Positions 1 to 11,405 of a stretch of 64,000 nucleotides of DNA are shown here, piece after piece; within the stretch, counting starts at the first letter, position 1, and each line of letters opens with the position of its first letter. Below the pieces are notes generated by a model, which was not told the origin of the DNA, did no database searches, and saw nothing but the letters and a program-made list of their open reading frames with translations. The stretch spans positions 124,001-188,000 of the forward strand of contig BBZX01000001.1 of assembly GCA_001305055.1 (NCBI GenBank), given 5' to 3'. Both the position numbers and the translations under genes were made by a program. The stretch is from Clostridia bacterium UC5.1-1C12 (GTDB taxonomy: Bacteria; Bacillota_I; Bacilli_A; Erysipelotrichales; Erysipelotrichaceae).

Positions 1-1125
1 TTTGATCATTGCCGCTTTTTCATCCTCATTAAAGAATTTGGCAGCACTGCCTTCTACCGTGCCATTGAGCACCTTTAATACGACAAGTCCTTTAGCGCCA
101 TACTTCTTAGCAAAATCAGTAGCATGATCTATATCCTTACGCGTCATATGACTTTGATGATCGACACAGATAGCTTTAATAACACCCTTATTGGCAAGAC
201 AATCCTTGAACACCTTAAACTCACAGTTAACAAACAGATCAGAGAGATCATGCAGCTCATAACCAAAACGGTTATCCGGCTTGTCACTGCCGTATTTATT
301 CATCGCATCATGCCATGTCATGCGCAGGAATGGCGTTTTAACATCGATGCCCTTAACTTCCTTCATCACTGCCTTCAGCATGTTTTCTGTCATATCAATG
401 ATTTCATCTTCGCTCATAAAGCTGGTTTCAATATCAAACTGTGTGAAATCCAGCTGACGGTCAGCGCGCAAATCCTCATCACGGAAACAGCGTGCTACTT
501 GGTAATAACGTTCAAAGCCGGAAACCATCAGCAATTGCTTAAACAATTGCGGAGACTGCGGCAGCGCATAGAACTGTCCGGGATGAATACGTGAAGGAAC
601 CAGATAATCACGCGCCCCTTCCGGAGTAGATTTGCCAAGAATCGGCGTTTCAATTTCAATGAAGCCCTGATCGTCAAGCACCCGGCGCATCACACGGGTA
701 ATCTGTGCCCGTTCAATGAGCTTCTTCTGCATCACCGGTCTTCTTAAATCAAGATAACGGTATTTTAAGCGCGTATCCTCTAAAGCGTCGGTTTCATCCG
801 CAATCAATAATGGTGTTGTTTCAGCACTGTTGATAATGGTTACTTTTTCTACGATAATTTCAATATCACCCGTCGCCATTTTAGGATTCTTATCCTTACG
901 TTCGCAGACTTTGCCGCTTACTTCTAAGATATATTCATTGCGGACAGACGTAATCTGATCAGAAATCGTTTCATCAAAAACACATTGTGTAATGCCGGTA
1001 CGATCTCTTAAATCGATAAAAACTAATGATCCAAAATTTCTTCGTTTGGCTACCCAGCCAATCAGGGTGACATTTTGTCCTGCTTCAAGCATGCTTAATT
1101 CACCGCAGCTATGTGTACGTTTCAT
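1..1125 (-). CDS. aspS: Aspartyl-tRNA synthetase, partial (C-terminus off window)
   Basis: Charges tRNA-Asp with aspartate in the cytoplasm. The frame is open from an ATG at 1125 to the window edge, giving 375 of the usual roughly 590 codons. The N-terminal OB-fold anticodon-binding domain is visible (GWVAKRRNFGSLVFIDLRD), followed by the class II catalytic core with YRYLDLRRP, ETPILGKSTPEGARDYLVPSR, QSPQLFKQLLM and the motif 2 segment CFRDEDLRADRQLDFTQFD. The start is supported by AGGAGG about 8 bases upstream. It lies 12 bases downstream of hisS in the same operon, so the T-box upstream of hisS probably controls it too. The missing part would hold the rest of the bacterial insertion domain and motif 3. 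Confidence 0.96.
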   Translation of the reverse strand, partial: MKRTHSCGELSMLEAGQNVTLIGWVAKRRNFGSLVFIDLRDRTGITQCVFDETISDQITSVRNEYILEVSGKVCERKDKNPKMATGDIEIIVEKVTIINSAETTPLLIADETDALEDTRLKYRYLDLRRPVMQKKLIERAQITRVMRRVLDDQGFIEIETPILGKSTPEGARDYLVPSRIHPGQFYALPQSPQLFKQLLMVSGFERYYQVARCFRDEDLRADRQLDFTQFDIETSFMSEDEIIDMTENMLKAVMKEVKGIDVKTPFLRMTWHDAMNKYGSDKPDNRFGYELHDLSDLFVNCEFKVFKDCLANKGVIKAICVDHQSHMTRKDIDHATDFAKKYGAKGLVVLKVLNGTVEGSAAKFFNEDEKAAMIK

Positions 1126-1137
1126 TTACTGATCCTC

Positions 1138-2478
1138 CTATTCATGATTGCCGCATGTGCAATTACCTTCACCACATGTGCAAGTATGTTCATGTTCATC
1201 TTTCATGGCAAACATAGAATCCATGGTATCAATGAGATCACTCATCGGCACGCTGACCTGTGTTTGATCATCAATGCGTTTAATCGTAACACTTTGATTT
1301 TTAACTTCGGTTTCACCGATCAATATAGCAGCTTTTGCCTTCCTGCGGTCTACCGTTTTAAATTGAGCCTTAAAGGAACGGTTCAGATAATCCATATCTG
1401 AGCGATAGCCGGCTGCTCTTAATTCAGTCGTGATCTTAAAGGCTTCTAAGGCAGCACTTTCATCAAGGCACAGCACATAGGCATCTAATTCCTCAGGATC
1501 ACTCATATCGATACCTTCAGCTTCAAGGGCGATCAGGATACGTTCCATGCCCATTGCCCAGCCAATGCCGGACATGCCCTGCGGACCGCCAAAATATTCT
1601 ACCAGACCATCATAACGGCCGCCGGCTAAGACAGTGCTTTGTGAACCCATCTGTTCATTCACTGAAACAACCTCAAAGACGGTGTGGGTATAATAATCCA
1701 AGCCGCGCACTAAGCGATCATCAATTACATAGGGAATTTCCAGCGCATCTAAGCCAGCGCATACAGCATCAAAATACGCCTTGGATTCAGGGGTCAGATA
1801 GTCGTGAATCTTGGGCACCGTTTTCATAATTTCAGCCTCAGCATCAACCTTGCAATCCAGAATTCTTAACGGATTCTGTTCATAACGGCGCTGACAGTCA
1901 GAACACATGGAAGAAATATCTTTTTTAAAGTGTTCCTTTAAAGCTGTGCGGTAGGCATCCCGTGATTCATCATCACCCAATGTATTTAATAAGACTTTCA
2001 AATCCGACAAGCCTAAGGCAGACAGGATTGACCAGCCTAAAGAGATGGCTTCGACATCAAGCAGCGGATTTTTAGCGCCGATTACCTCAACACCAAACTG
2101 ATTAAAGATGCGCTGTCTTCCCTTCTGCGGACGTTCATAACGAAACTGCGGTCCCATGTAATACATTTTAACCGGTAAATCAGCACTGCCAAACAGCTTA
2201 TTCTCTACAAAGCTGCGGGCAACCCCGGCGGTTCCCTCAGGCCGCAGAGTTAATGAACGGCCGCCGTTATCCATAAATGTATACATTTCCTTGTTCACCA
2301 TATCTGATGAATCATTGCCGCGTTTAAATACTTCTGTGTGTTCAAAGATCGGTGTGCGGATTTCGCTGTAATCATAGACATAACAGAACTGACGTAGTAA
2401 GTCTTCCAGCTTGTGCCATTTCGATGACATTGCCGGCAGGATATCCTGAGTGCCTCTTGGCATTTGATAATTACTCAT
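1138..2478 (-). CDS. hisS: Histidyl-tRNA synthetase with Cys/His-rich C-terminal tail
   Basis: Class II synthetase that charges tRNA-His. The N-terminus PRGTQDILP, motif 2 (FRYERPQKGRQRIFNQFGVE) and the histidine-binding RGLDYYTHTVFE segment are all present, followed by the alpha/beta anticodon-binding domain. At 446 residues it is slightly longer than the usual 420-430. The excess is a C-terminal tail, HTCTCGEGNCTCGNHE, with four cysteines in two CxCG units plus histidines, which looks able to bind metal. The start at 2478 has a good AGGAG site. First gene of the hisS-aspS operon, behind a T-box leader. Confidence 0.96.
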   Translation of the reverse strand: MSNYQMPRGTQDILPAMSSKWHKLEDLLRQFCYVYDYSEIRTPIFEHTEVFKRGNDSSDMVNKEMYTFMDNGGRSLTLRPEGTAGVARSFVENKLFGSADLPVKMYYMGPQFRYERPQKGRQRIFNQFGVEVIGAKNPLLDVEAISLGWSILSALGLSDLKVLLNTLGDDESRDAYRTALKEHFKKDISSMCSDCQRRYEQNPLRILDCKVDAEAEIMKTVPKIHDYLTPESKAYFDAVCAGLDALEIPYVIDDRLVRGLDYYTHTVFEVVSVNEQMGSQSTVLAGGRYDGLVEYFGGPQGMSGIGWAMGMERILIALEAEGIDMSDPEELDAYVLCLDESAALEAFKITTELRAAGYRSDMDYLNRSFKAQFKTVDRRKAKAAILIGETEVKNQSVTIKRIDDQTQVSVPMSDLIDTMDSMFAMKDEHEHTCTCGEGNCTCGNHE

Positions 2479-2501
2479 ACTATTTCTCCTTTTTGGTAAA
2501 T

Positions 2502-2526
2502 AAAAAGCGCCCTCATCTAAGGACGC
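2502..2526 (-). terminator. T-box regulated terminator
   Basis: A 7-bp stem GCGTCCT/AGGGCGC with a 6-base loop is followed by TTTTT on the minus strand, just upstream of the hisS ribosome binding site. It is the terminator alternative to the T-box antiterminator. Confidence 0.85.
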
Positions 2527-2710
2527 ATAAGCGCGGTACCACCTTAGTTCAGCACGGATGCTGCAACTTGTTCCCTAACGCGGAATGAACGGCTGAACCT
2601 TATCAGAACAGCTCCTCCAAAGTGTCCAGTTTCAGAACTCAACAAAGGCTTACACCAACCGCCTTCTCTCTTCGCATGACTTCTAAAACACGCTTATTCA
2701 TAGGATTTAC
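2502..2710 (-). promoter_or_regulatory. T-box riboswitch leader of hisS-aspS
   Basis: The conserved T-box AAGGTGGTACCGCG is at 2545-2532 on the minus strand. It is followed by a terminator hairpin (GCGTCCT...AGGGCGC, 2526-2507) and a T run. Stem I lies upstream. A candidate specifier region at 2626-2622 reads GACAC, which contains GAC (Asp) and, overlapping by one base, CAC (His). Uncharged tRNA binding should stabilise the antiterminator and allow transcription of hisS and aspS. The T-box call is secure; the exact specifier alignment is inferred. Confidence 0.92.
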
Positions 2711-2714
2711 TATA

Positions 2715-2742
2715 AGTTTACCATCTTTGAAGGTTTTGTCAA
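2715..2742 (-). promoter_or_regulatory. hisS-aspS promoter
   Basis: TTGACA (2742-2737) and TAAACT (2720-2715) are separated by 16 bases on the minus strand, directly upstream of the T-box leader. Confidence 0.7.
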
Positions 2743-2782
2743 GACTTAATCATTAAGCTGCACGCAGCCAAAGAAAAGAAAA

Positions 2783-5077
<2,295 letters not shown>

Positions 5078-5090
5078 TTAACTCCTCCTT

Positions 5091-5579
5091 TTATAAAATG
5101 ATTTCAGCTTTTTCTTTAAGACCGAATGATGAAAATACATATTCATCTTTGGTTGGTTCAGTAATGATCAGCATCGTGGTCATTGAATAGCCAGCGGCTT
5201 GAATAGCGGCTGAATCGGCTTCAACGATTTTTTGCCCCGCTTGTACTTTGGCTCCTTGTTTAGCAAATACTTTAAAGCCGCGGCCCTGCAAATCAACGGT
5301 ATTGATACCGATATGCACCAGTACACCCGTGCCGTCCTGCATCCGGATCGCAAAAGCATGACCGGTTGGAAACATTACCTCTAAGGTACCGTTGCAGGGT
5401 GATACAAATTCATTTGAACTTGGAATAAAACCAATTGTTTTGCCTAAAGTTTCATTCGCGAAGACTTTATCCTCAATCTGATCCGGCGCAATCATTTCTC
5501 CCTTCACGACCGCAACTAGATTTTGATTGGATACTTCAGGCAGTTTTTCTTTTTTACTAAATAAACCTAACAAACTCAT
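5091..5579 (-). CDS. PTS glucose-family EIIA domain protein
   Basis: Carries phosphate from HPr to the EIIB of the beta-glucoside transporter. The 162-residue protein is a stand-alone Crr-type EIIA: the segment GHAFAIRMQDGTGVLVHIGI contains the two active-site histidines of this family (in GHAFA and VHIG). The frame is intact. It lies between the IIBC gene and the glucosidase, 13 bases before the latter. BglF/BglP transporters usually fuse IIA to the C-terminus of IIBC; here it is a separate gene. Confidence 0.93.
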   Translation of the reverse strand: MSLLGLFSKKEKLPEVSNQNLVAVVKGEMIAPDQIEDKVFANETLGKTIGFIPSSNEFVSPCNGTLEVMFPTGHAFAIRMQDGTGVLVHIGINTVDLQGRGFKVFAKQGAKVQAGQKIVEADSAAIQAAGYSMTTMLIITEPTKDEYVFSSFGLKEKAEIIL

Positions 5580-5608
5580 AGCTCTCTCCTTCCCGCAATC
5601 ATCAAGTT

Positions 5609-6967
5609 TTATTTATCGTCATTAACGCCCAGAACCATAACCATGGAGAAGGCAATGGCCGCTGAGACAAACATACCAAGCGCTACACACCAGAAGTTTT
5701 CAGTCATAAATACCGGTGTTGACAGAATGCATGAATTAACGAATGCCAGGCACGGCCGCCAAACATACCGACAATAGCACCACCGACAGCACCGCCGACA
5801 ATTGTTGCCAGCATCGCATTTTTAAATTTCAGGAAAACCCCATAAATACCAGGCTCAGTAATTCCGATAAAGGATGAAATCGCTGTGGAAGCACCGATCT
5901 GTTTGTTTTCTGTATTTTTAGCTTTTACCCAGACACCCATACAAGCACCAAATAAAGCAAGGGTTCCCATCGTATGCATCGGCAGCAGCCAGTCATAGCC
6001 AAGCTCTGCAAGATTGCCTAAGCAAATTGTGCTTAACGATAAATGCATTCCGGTCATAACGACAAACAATCGTGTGCCGCCGATAATGGTTCCTGCGATA
6101 ATCGGTGATAAGCCATATAGGAAATTGAATAGACCAACCAGCAGTGTTGAAATATACATAGCCAGCGGACCGATAGCGGTTAATGTCAATGGCGTCATAA
6201 TCAATAAGACAAGTGTCGGTGTAAATACGATGCGCAGACTTTAGGCATAAATTTATTGATATACTTATATACATAGCTTAACACCCACACCGTTAAGATA
6301 ATAGGAATCGTACTGCCAAAATATCTTGGGAATGGAATCGGCAGACCCAACAAGCTCATTGCTTCCGCACCGGCAGTATTACCGGCTGTCATCGTTGGGT
6401 ACAAGAGTACACCGGCCAGCGATATCGCTAACGGCGTATTGGTTTCAAACGTTTAGACGCTGACCAGGCAACTAAGAACGGTAAGAAATAAAAGGCACAA
6501 TCGCCCGCCATATTCATTACTGTAATAAATGTTGAGCCAGCATCAACGCCTAAATAAGAAGTTAAAATCGTTGACAGACCCTTGATCATACCAGCGCCGG
6601 CTAAAGCAGGAATGACCGGTAATAAAATCGCGGATAATGTTTGAAAGATTAAACCGATGCTGAATTTCTTCTTTTCTTTGTCTAAATTCTCTTCGATCTT
6701 TCTTTCCGCGTCAATACCGGCAGTCTTACAGAAATTCACATACAAATCATCGACCTCCTGACCGACAATAATCTGCAGCTGACTGCCATTCCACTGACAG
6801 CCGGCAATACCGCTTAGCTTTTCCAACGCTTCTGTATTAACTAAGCCTTTATCCTTTACATCTAAACGCAAACGCGTCATACAGTGATAAGCACGGGCAA
6901 TATTCTCCCTGCCGCCTACTTCGATCAGAATCTTTTCAGATAATTCATCATAATTCTTTTTAGCCAC
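5609..6967 (-). CDS. PTS beta-glucoside transporter EIIBC (frame broken)
   Basis: Takes up beta-glucosides and phosphorylates them. The N-terminal EIIB domain (residues 1-85) has the phosphocysteine motif HCMTRLRLDVKDKG. The membrane EIIC domain follows (LLPVIPALAGAGMIKGL and several hydrophobic helices). Frames break near 6425, 6225 and 5745. The true stop is at 5609, after a tail beginning TPVFMTENFW and ending LGVNDDK. The joined length of about 450 residues is typical of IIBC without IIA. The start appears to be GTG at 6967, 8 bases after GGAGG. Regulation is expected through the antiterminator gene upstream. Confidence 0.9.
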
Positions 6968-7032
6968 TTTGTGTTTCCTCCTTACAGCTATCTATTTTTT
7001 TCGAATTCATCGGCGCCAATGGTTCGTAAAAC

Positions 7033-7848
7033 TTAAAGGGTTTCTTCTCTGCTGCTTAAACGATTTACATGCAGAATTAAATACAGCAATTCTTCATCAT
7101 TAAGTTTAATTTCCAATGCTTTACATATTCTTATTGCACATTCATAAGTTTGGGGATATTCAAGAATCAATTGATCAAACATTTTTTGATTCTGTGTTTT
7201 AATTTCTTTGTTATTTGCGACACGATCTAATAAATAATACATATGTGAAACAAATCTTGAATAATTAAACCCTTCCTTATCGATTTTTAAATTCATACAT
7301 TCTTCTACGATTTCCGCGCATTGATCGATTCTGCTTTGACTGTTGCTGTTGGTCAGCTGATTATCAACCAAACCATAATCAATCACATGCAGGGTGATGA
7401 TGGCGGCTTCCTGTTTCGGCAGCTCGACATTTAGTTTTTCTTTTATAATTTTTAACGCATATTCACCGATTTTGATTTCCGTTGGATACATATGCTTGAC
7501 CTCATGGGCCAGCGGCAGATTGATATTGATATGCTCTTTCTGACGCTTCATACTGAACATAATGTGATCTGCCAGTGTAAATATCAGATTATCGTTAAAT
7601 TTACCGTTCAGCAATTGATTTGCGTAGTCAATAATATCGGTGCTGACTTGAATAATTGCTTCCGGAATCTGTGATAAAGTATCGACAAGAATGGGATTCG
7701 CATTATAGAAAGTACGTTCAATCTGCGAAACAGGGATATCGTAAGGCGGCTTTCTAAAACCGATCCCTTTACCAAATGCGATTACTTCATTTCCCTTAGA
7801 ATCAAGGCATAAAGATATATTGTTATGAATATTTTTAATCACTCTCAT
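7033..7848 (-). CDS. BglG/LicT-family transcriptional antiterminator
   Basis: An RNA-binding antiterminator controlled by the PTS. Residues 1-55 form the CAT RNA-binding domain (KNIHNNISLCLDSKGNEVIAFGKGIGF is the typical start), followed by two PRD domains with phosphorylatable histidines (ADHIMFS and HEVKHMYP in PRD1, VSHMYYLLDR and ILHVNRLSSRE in PRD2). Its 271 residues are close to LicT and SacT. First gene of the operon, so it should control its own leader (RAT plus terminator at 7864-7939) and the downstream PTS and glucosidase genes. Confidence 0.95.
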   Translation of the reverse strand: MRVIKNIHNNISLCLDSKGNEVIAFGKGIGFRKPPYDIPVSQIERTFYNANPILVDTLSQIPEAIIQVSTDIIDYANQLLNGKFNDNLIFTLADHIMFSMKRQKEHININLPLAHEVKHMYPTEIKIGEYALKIIKEKLNVELPKQEAAIITLHVIDYGLVDNQLTNSNSQSRIDQCAEIVEECMNLKIDKEGFNYSRFVSHMYYLLDRVANNKEIKTQNQKMFDQLILEYPQTYECAIRICKALEIKLNDEELLYLILHVNRLSSREETL

Positions 7849-7863
7849 AGTTTCACCCGCCTA

Positions 7864-7939
7864 TAAAAAAACTCTTCGATGCCGCCAGCAACACAAAAAA
7901 TATTTGTGTTCTAGGACAAGCCTCAAAGAGTAACTAACC
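7864..7939 (-). promoter_or_regulatory. RAT antiterminator and overlapping terminator
   Basis: On the minus strand, GGTTAGTTACT...GAGGC..GTCC (7939-7912) resembles a BglG/LicT ribonucleic antiterminator. Its 3' half is also the 5' arm (ACTCTTTGAGGC, 7931-7920) of a terminator whose 3' arm is GCATCGAAGAGT (7882-7871), followed by seven T. Mutually exclusive RAT and terminator is the classical design for this family. The RAT match is partial, since AGGCTTGTCC replaces AGGCAAGACC. Confidence 0.75.
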
Positions 7940-7953
7940 TATTTACATTGTCT

Positions 7954-7982
7954 ATAATAGTATGCGCTTTCAGAATTGTCAA
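7954..7982 (-). promoter_or_regulatory. beta-glucoside operon promoter
   Basis: TTGACA (7982-7977), a 17-base spacer and TATTAT (7959-7954) on the minus strand, 15 bases before the RAT. Confidence 0.85.
7959..7972 (-). promoter_or_regulatory. Candidate cre (CcpA) site inside promoter
   Basis: TGAAAGCGCATACT matches the relaxed cre pattern TGNAANCGNWNNCW. It lies between -35 and -10, where CcpA would block RNA polymerase. Motif match only. Confidence 0.55.
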
Positions 7983-8009
7983 CCCTAAATTTGATTAATT
8001 TTTAGGTTT

Positions 8010-9194
8010 TTAAACAGCCAGCAGATTCTTCATGGCTGGATTGATCAGCTGTGTATGGATTTGACAATCATACTGTTTTATTCCCTCGACATATGTTTGA
8101 ACAACATGCCAATCCTGATCGAGAATGACAAAATCAGCGTCCTTGCCGATCGCGATACTGCCTTTCTTTTCTTCTAAATGAAATATTTGGCTGGCTGCAG
8201 CGAAGCATTTTAATCACTTTATCGGCAGGTATCTGGTGTTTAAAGATCAGATTGCGCATGTCATATAAAACATATTGTCCGCTGCCGCTGATCGTACCAT
8301 CATCAAGCACAATGTGTCCCGCTTCGGTTACGATGCGTTCTTTGCCTCTTGCATAATATCGGCCCGCCGGCATACAGGCAAGCTCTGATGAATCAGAAAT
8401 CAGAATAAAATGCTCACTGTCTTTGACTCTGAAATATAAATCGATGATTTCCGGAGCCAGATGCACATGATCACAGATGATTTCCAGAATGATATCTTCA
8501 TCTAATAAGCAAGCGGTTATGGCACCGCCGCTGCGCTGATGAATCGGCCGCATCGCATTACCGAAATGGGAAATGCTGGTAGCGCCCATTTTAAAGCCTT
8601 TTTTCATTTCTTCATAATCAGCATCGGTATGCCCGGCAGCAATGCGAATGTTTTGACTCAGTAAATACTGCATAACGGCTTCAATTCCCTCAAGATCTGT
8701 CGATACTGACATATATTTCAGATGGCCTTTGGCAGCTTCATTCATTTGTTTCGCATAATCAACACTTGGCTTAGGCCAGTCAAAGCCTTTGCTGGCACCC
8801 ATATATTTAGGATGACGGAAAGGCCCCTCAGCCTGTATGCCAAGAATGCGCGATCCCTTGACAATACCGGAATCAATTACATCGGCAACCTCAGCCATAC
8901 TGTCAAATTCCTGAGTGGTTGCGAAAACGCCGGTGACACCAGTTGCGGCAATGGCTTGGTAAACCCATATACCTCATCCATGTCTTTACACGTTGCGGAA
9001 TAGCCCATGCAGCCATGGGAATGAATATCGATGATCCCCGGAATGATAATTTTATCCGTGTTATCATGCACTGGCAGCATGCCAGTATAATCATCAAGCA
9101 GCTCACTGATCCGGCCGTCTTCAACAACCAAATAAGCATCATCCATTGTCTGCTGTTCAGTGTAAATTCTGCCGGCTTTAAATATTTCTTTCAT
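8010..9194 (-). CDS. nagA: N-acetylglucosamine-6-phosphate deacetylase family (frame broken)
   Basis: A metal-dependent amidohydrolase that, in NagA, removes acetate from GlcNAc-6-phosphate. The HxH motif GIIDIHSHG, the metal/substrate loop IQAEGPF, IAAGHTDADYEEM, SISHFGNAMRPIHQRSGG, ICDHVHLAPE and the catalytic aspartate in LISDSSEL are all present. The frame breaks near 8955 and 8200; the real C-terminus ends in INPAMKNLLAV with the stop at 8010. The joined length of about 394 residues is normal. Last gene of an operon with a mannose-family PTS and a gamma-glutamyltransferase, so its true substrate may be a different acylated amino sugar (inference). Confidence 0.85.
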
Positions 9195-9256
9195 CGTTTC
9201 ACATCCTTTATCAAAGATTGATTATTTTGAAAAAAGACTCTTATAGTCTTTCTTTC

Positions 9257-10867
9257 TTAGTAACTGGCGACACTGCCATCGGTACGCGATTCGCAGGCGC
9301 CGATGTAGACACCATTTTCCATTCTTAAAATCATTTCAGCCCGGCCAAAAGACAGCTTGTTTTCCGCTGCAACCATCTGATGACCATGCTTTTTCAGCGC
9401 TTCGATCAATGCTTCAGGAACATCCGGTTCAACATCGAAACGAATGCCCTCTTTCCATTGCCACCTCGGCGCGTCGAGACACATCTGCGGATTCAAATGA
9501 AAATCAATCAGATTCATCATAACCTGCACATGGCCCTGCGGCTGCATATAACCGCCCATCACACCAAAAGGTCCCAAGGCTTTGCCCTCTTTTGTCAGAA
9601 AACCCGGAATGATTGTATGATAACTGCGTTTTCTTGGTGCCAGAGCATTAATGCTGGCAGGATCTAAGGAAAAATCATGCCCGCGATTCTGTAAGGCGAT
9701 GCCGTAATCTTCAATGACGATGCCGCTGCCAAAATCCATATAATTGCTTTGAATGTAGGAGACCATGTTTCCTTCATCATCGGCAGTGCACAGATAAACC
9801 GTGCCGCTTTTCGGCGGTTCTACCGGTTTTGGCTGCTGAGCCTGATTAGTGATTTCAGCCGCCCGTTTCTTACCGTATTCATCACTGAGATAATAACGGT
9901 AATCAACCTTCATATCCTTACTGTCCGTAACTGTCGCATAAGCGTCTGAGAAAGCCATTTTCATCGCTTCGAATTGCTTATGAACGGTATCGGTGTCATC
10001 CCTTGATGTGAACTCAAAATTTTTCAGTATATTCAATGCCATTAAGGCAACAATTCCCTGACCATTCGGCGGGATTTCCCAAACATCATAGCCGCGGTAG
10101 CTGACATGAATCGGATCGACCCATTCAACATCATATTCAGCCAGATCTTCCTTGCGGATAAAACCGCCGTCACGTTTGCTTTGCGCATCAATCTGATCGG
10201 CAATTTCACCCTTATAAAAAGCATCAGCATTACTTTGCGCTATTAAACGCAGAGTCTTCGCATGGTTCTTAAATTTAACGATCTCACCGAATTGGTAAGG
10301 CTCACCCTTTTTGGTAAAGGTTTTAAACCATTCATCAAAAATGGGATTATCTTTAAACAGTTTAGAATCCTGACGAACATATTTATCCCACAAAACGGAA
10401 ACAACAGCAGAAACCGGATAGCCTTCTTCAGCATAACGGATAGCGGGGGCTAACACGTCTTCAAGGCTCAGCTTGCCAAAACGCTTGGAAAGCGCCGCCC
10501 ATGCTTTAGGCTGACCAGGAACTGTGACCGGAAGCCAGCCGTGCTTTGGCATTTTATTATAACCGGCTGCTTTGAGTTTATCAATGGAGATTTCCTTTGG
10601 ACTATAACCAGATGCGTTTAAGCCAACCATTTTATCCTTCATCCAGACAATCGCAAAGGCATCACCGCCCAGTCCATTACTGACGGGTTCTACGACGGTG
10701 AGAACAGCCGCCGCCGCAATCGCGGCATCGACGGCATTCCCGCCCTTTTTCAATATTTCCAATCCTGCAGAAGATGCCAACGCACTACTGCTGCAAACCA
10801 TACCATGCTGGGCCGTAACACTGTAACGGCTTAGCTGATAGGGCTGATCCATTGCGTTAAACTTCAT
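9257..10867 (-). CDS. Gamma-glutamyltransferase-family Ntn hydrolase (YwrD-like)
   Basis: Family members self-cleave and transfer or hydrolyse gamma-glutamyl groups. The 536-residue protein is intact. The cleavage/nucleophile site is Thr356 in KSGTVYLCTADDEGNMVSYI. The large-subunit landmarks GGNAVDAAIAAAAVLTVVEP and GLGGDAF are clear, as are GVMGGYMQPQGHVQV and APRWQW in the small subunit. No signal peptide or membrane anchor is visible, so it should be cytoplasmic, like Bacillus YwrD and unlike secreted GGT. It sits between PTS IIB and nagA with short gaps. That position suggests it acts on a PTS-imported compound, not on extracellular glutathione (inference). Confidence 0.9.
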   Translation of the reverse strand: MKFNAMDQPYQLSRYSVTAQHGMVCSSSALASSAGLEILKKGGNAVDAAIAAAAVLTVVEPVSNGLGGDAFAIVWMKDKMVGLNASGYSPKEISIDKLKAAGYNKMPKHGWLPVTVPGQPKAWAALSKRFGKLSLEDVLAPAIRYAEEGYPVSAVVSVLWDKYVRQDSKLFKDNPIFDEWFKTFTKKGEPYQFGEIVKFKNHAKTLRLIAQSNADAFYKGEIADQIDAQSKRDGGFIRKEDLAEYDVEWVDPIHVSYRGYDVWEIPPNGQGIVALMALNILKNFEFTSRDDTDTVHKQFEAMKMAFSDAYATVTDSKDMKVDYRYYLSDEYGKKRAAEITNQAQQPKPVEPPKSGTVYLCTADDEGNMVSYIQSNYMDFGSGIVIEDYGIALQNRGHDFSLDPASINALAPRKRSYHTIIPGFLTKEGKALGPFGVMGGYMQPQGHVQVMMNLIDFHLNPQMCLDAPRWQWKEGIRFDVEPDVPEALIEALKKHGHQMVAAENKLSFGRAEMILRMENGVYIGACESRTDGSVASY

Positions 10868-10887
10868 TTTACATCTCCTATCTTTTG

Positions 10888-11370
10888 TTAGTATTTCTTT
10901 AATGCATCATTAACATCGACATAAGCGCCGCCGGGAACCCCTTGTGCATATAATTTAATTCCCATTTGGGCAATTCCCTTCCAAATTTCAAGTTCTTCCT
11001 TTGTCGCAAACATTTGGCTTGCTAGCTGCAGCTTGTTTTCACCTGAACGCTGATTGCCGATATTTACTTCCTTCATTTCGATTCCTTTTTCAATCAATGC
11101 CGCTAATTCAGCGGGACCCTTAACAAGGATCATAACTTTTTTATTCTTATATGTATCATTCAGAATTTTTTCAACTGCTTCATCAATTGTTAAGAAATAT
11201 GGAGTAACACCCGGAGGCGTAGCCATTTTCATTAACTGACATTGCATCTTATTTTTGGCAGTTGGATCATCAATTGCCAGAATTGTGTTAATTCCCCTTG
11301 ACCGTGTCCAGCCAATAGCTACCTGTCCATGTATGAGCCGGTCATCGACTCTCACTAATTCAATACCCAT
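10888..11370 (-). CDS. PTS mannose-family EIIB
   Basis: Cytoplasmic phosphocarrier of the mannose/fructose/sorbose PTS family. The phosphohistidine motif VRVDDRLIHGQVAIGW is at the N-terminus (His15), and the 160-residue length is typical of a stand-alone IIB. The domain ending is GIKLYAQGVPGGAYVDVNDAL. It belongs to a IIC-IID-IIB series and is followed 20 bases later by the gamma-glutamyltransferase gene. No IIA of this family is in the window, so phosphate must come from a IIA encoded elsewhere. Confidence 0.94.
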   Translation of the reverse strand: MGIELVRVDDRLIHGQVAIGWTRSRGINTILAIDDPTAKNKMQCQLMKMATPPGVTPYFLTIDEAVEKILNDTYKNKKVMILVKGPAELAALIEKGIEMKEVNIGNQRSGENKLQLASQMFATKEELEIWKGIAQMGIKLYAQGVPGGAYVDVNDALKKY

Positions 11371-11405
11371 ATATTTGTCCTCCGTGTTTTATTATAATCA
11401 ATGAA

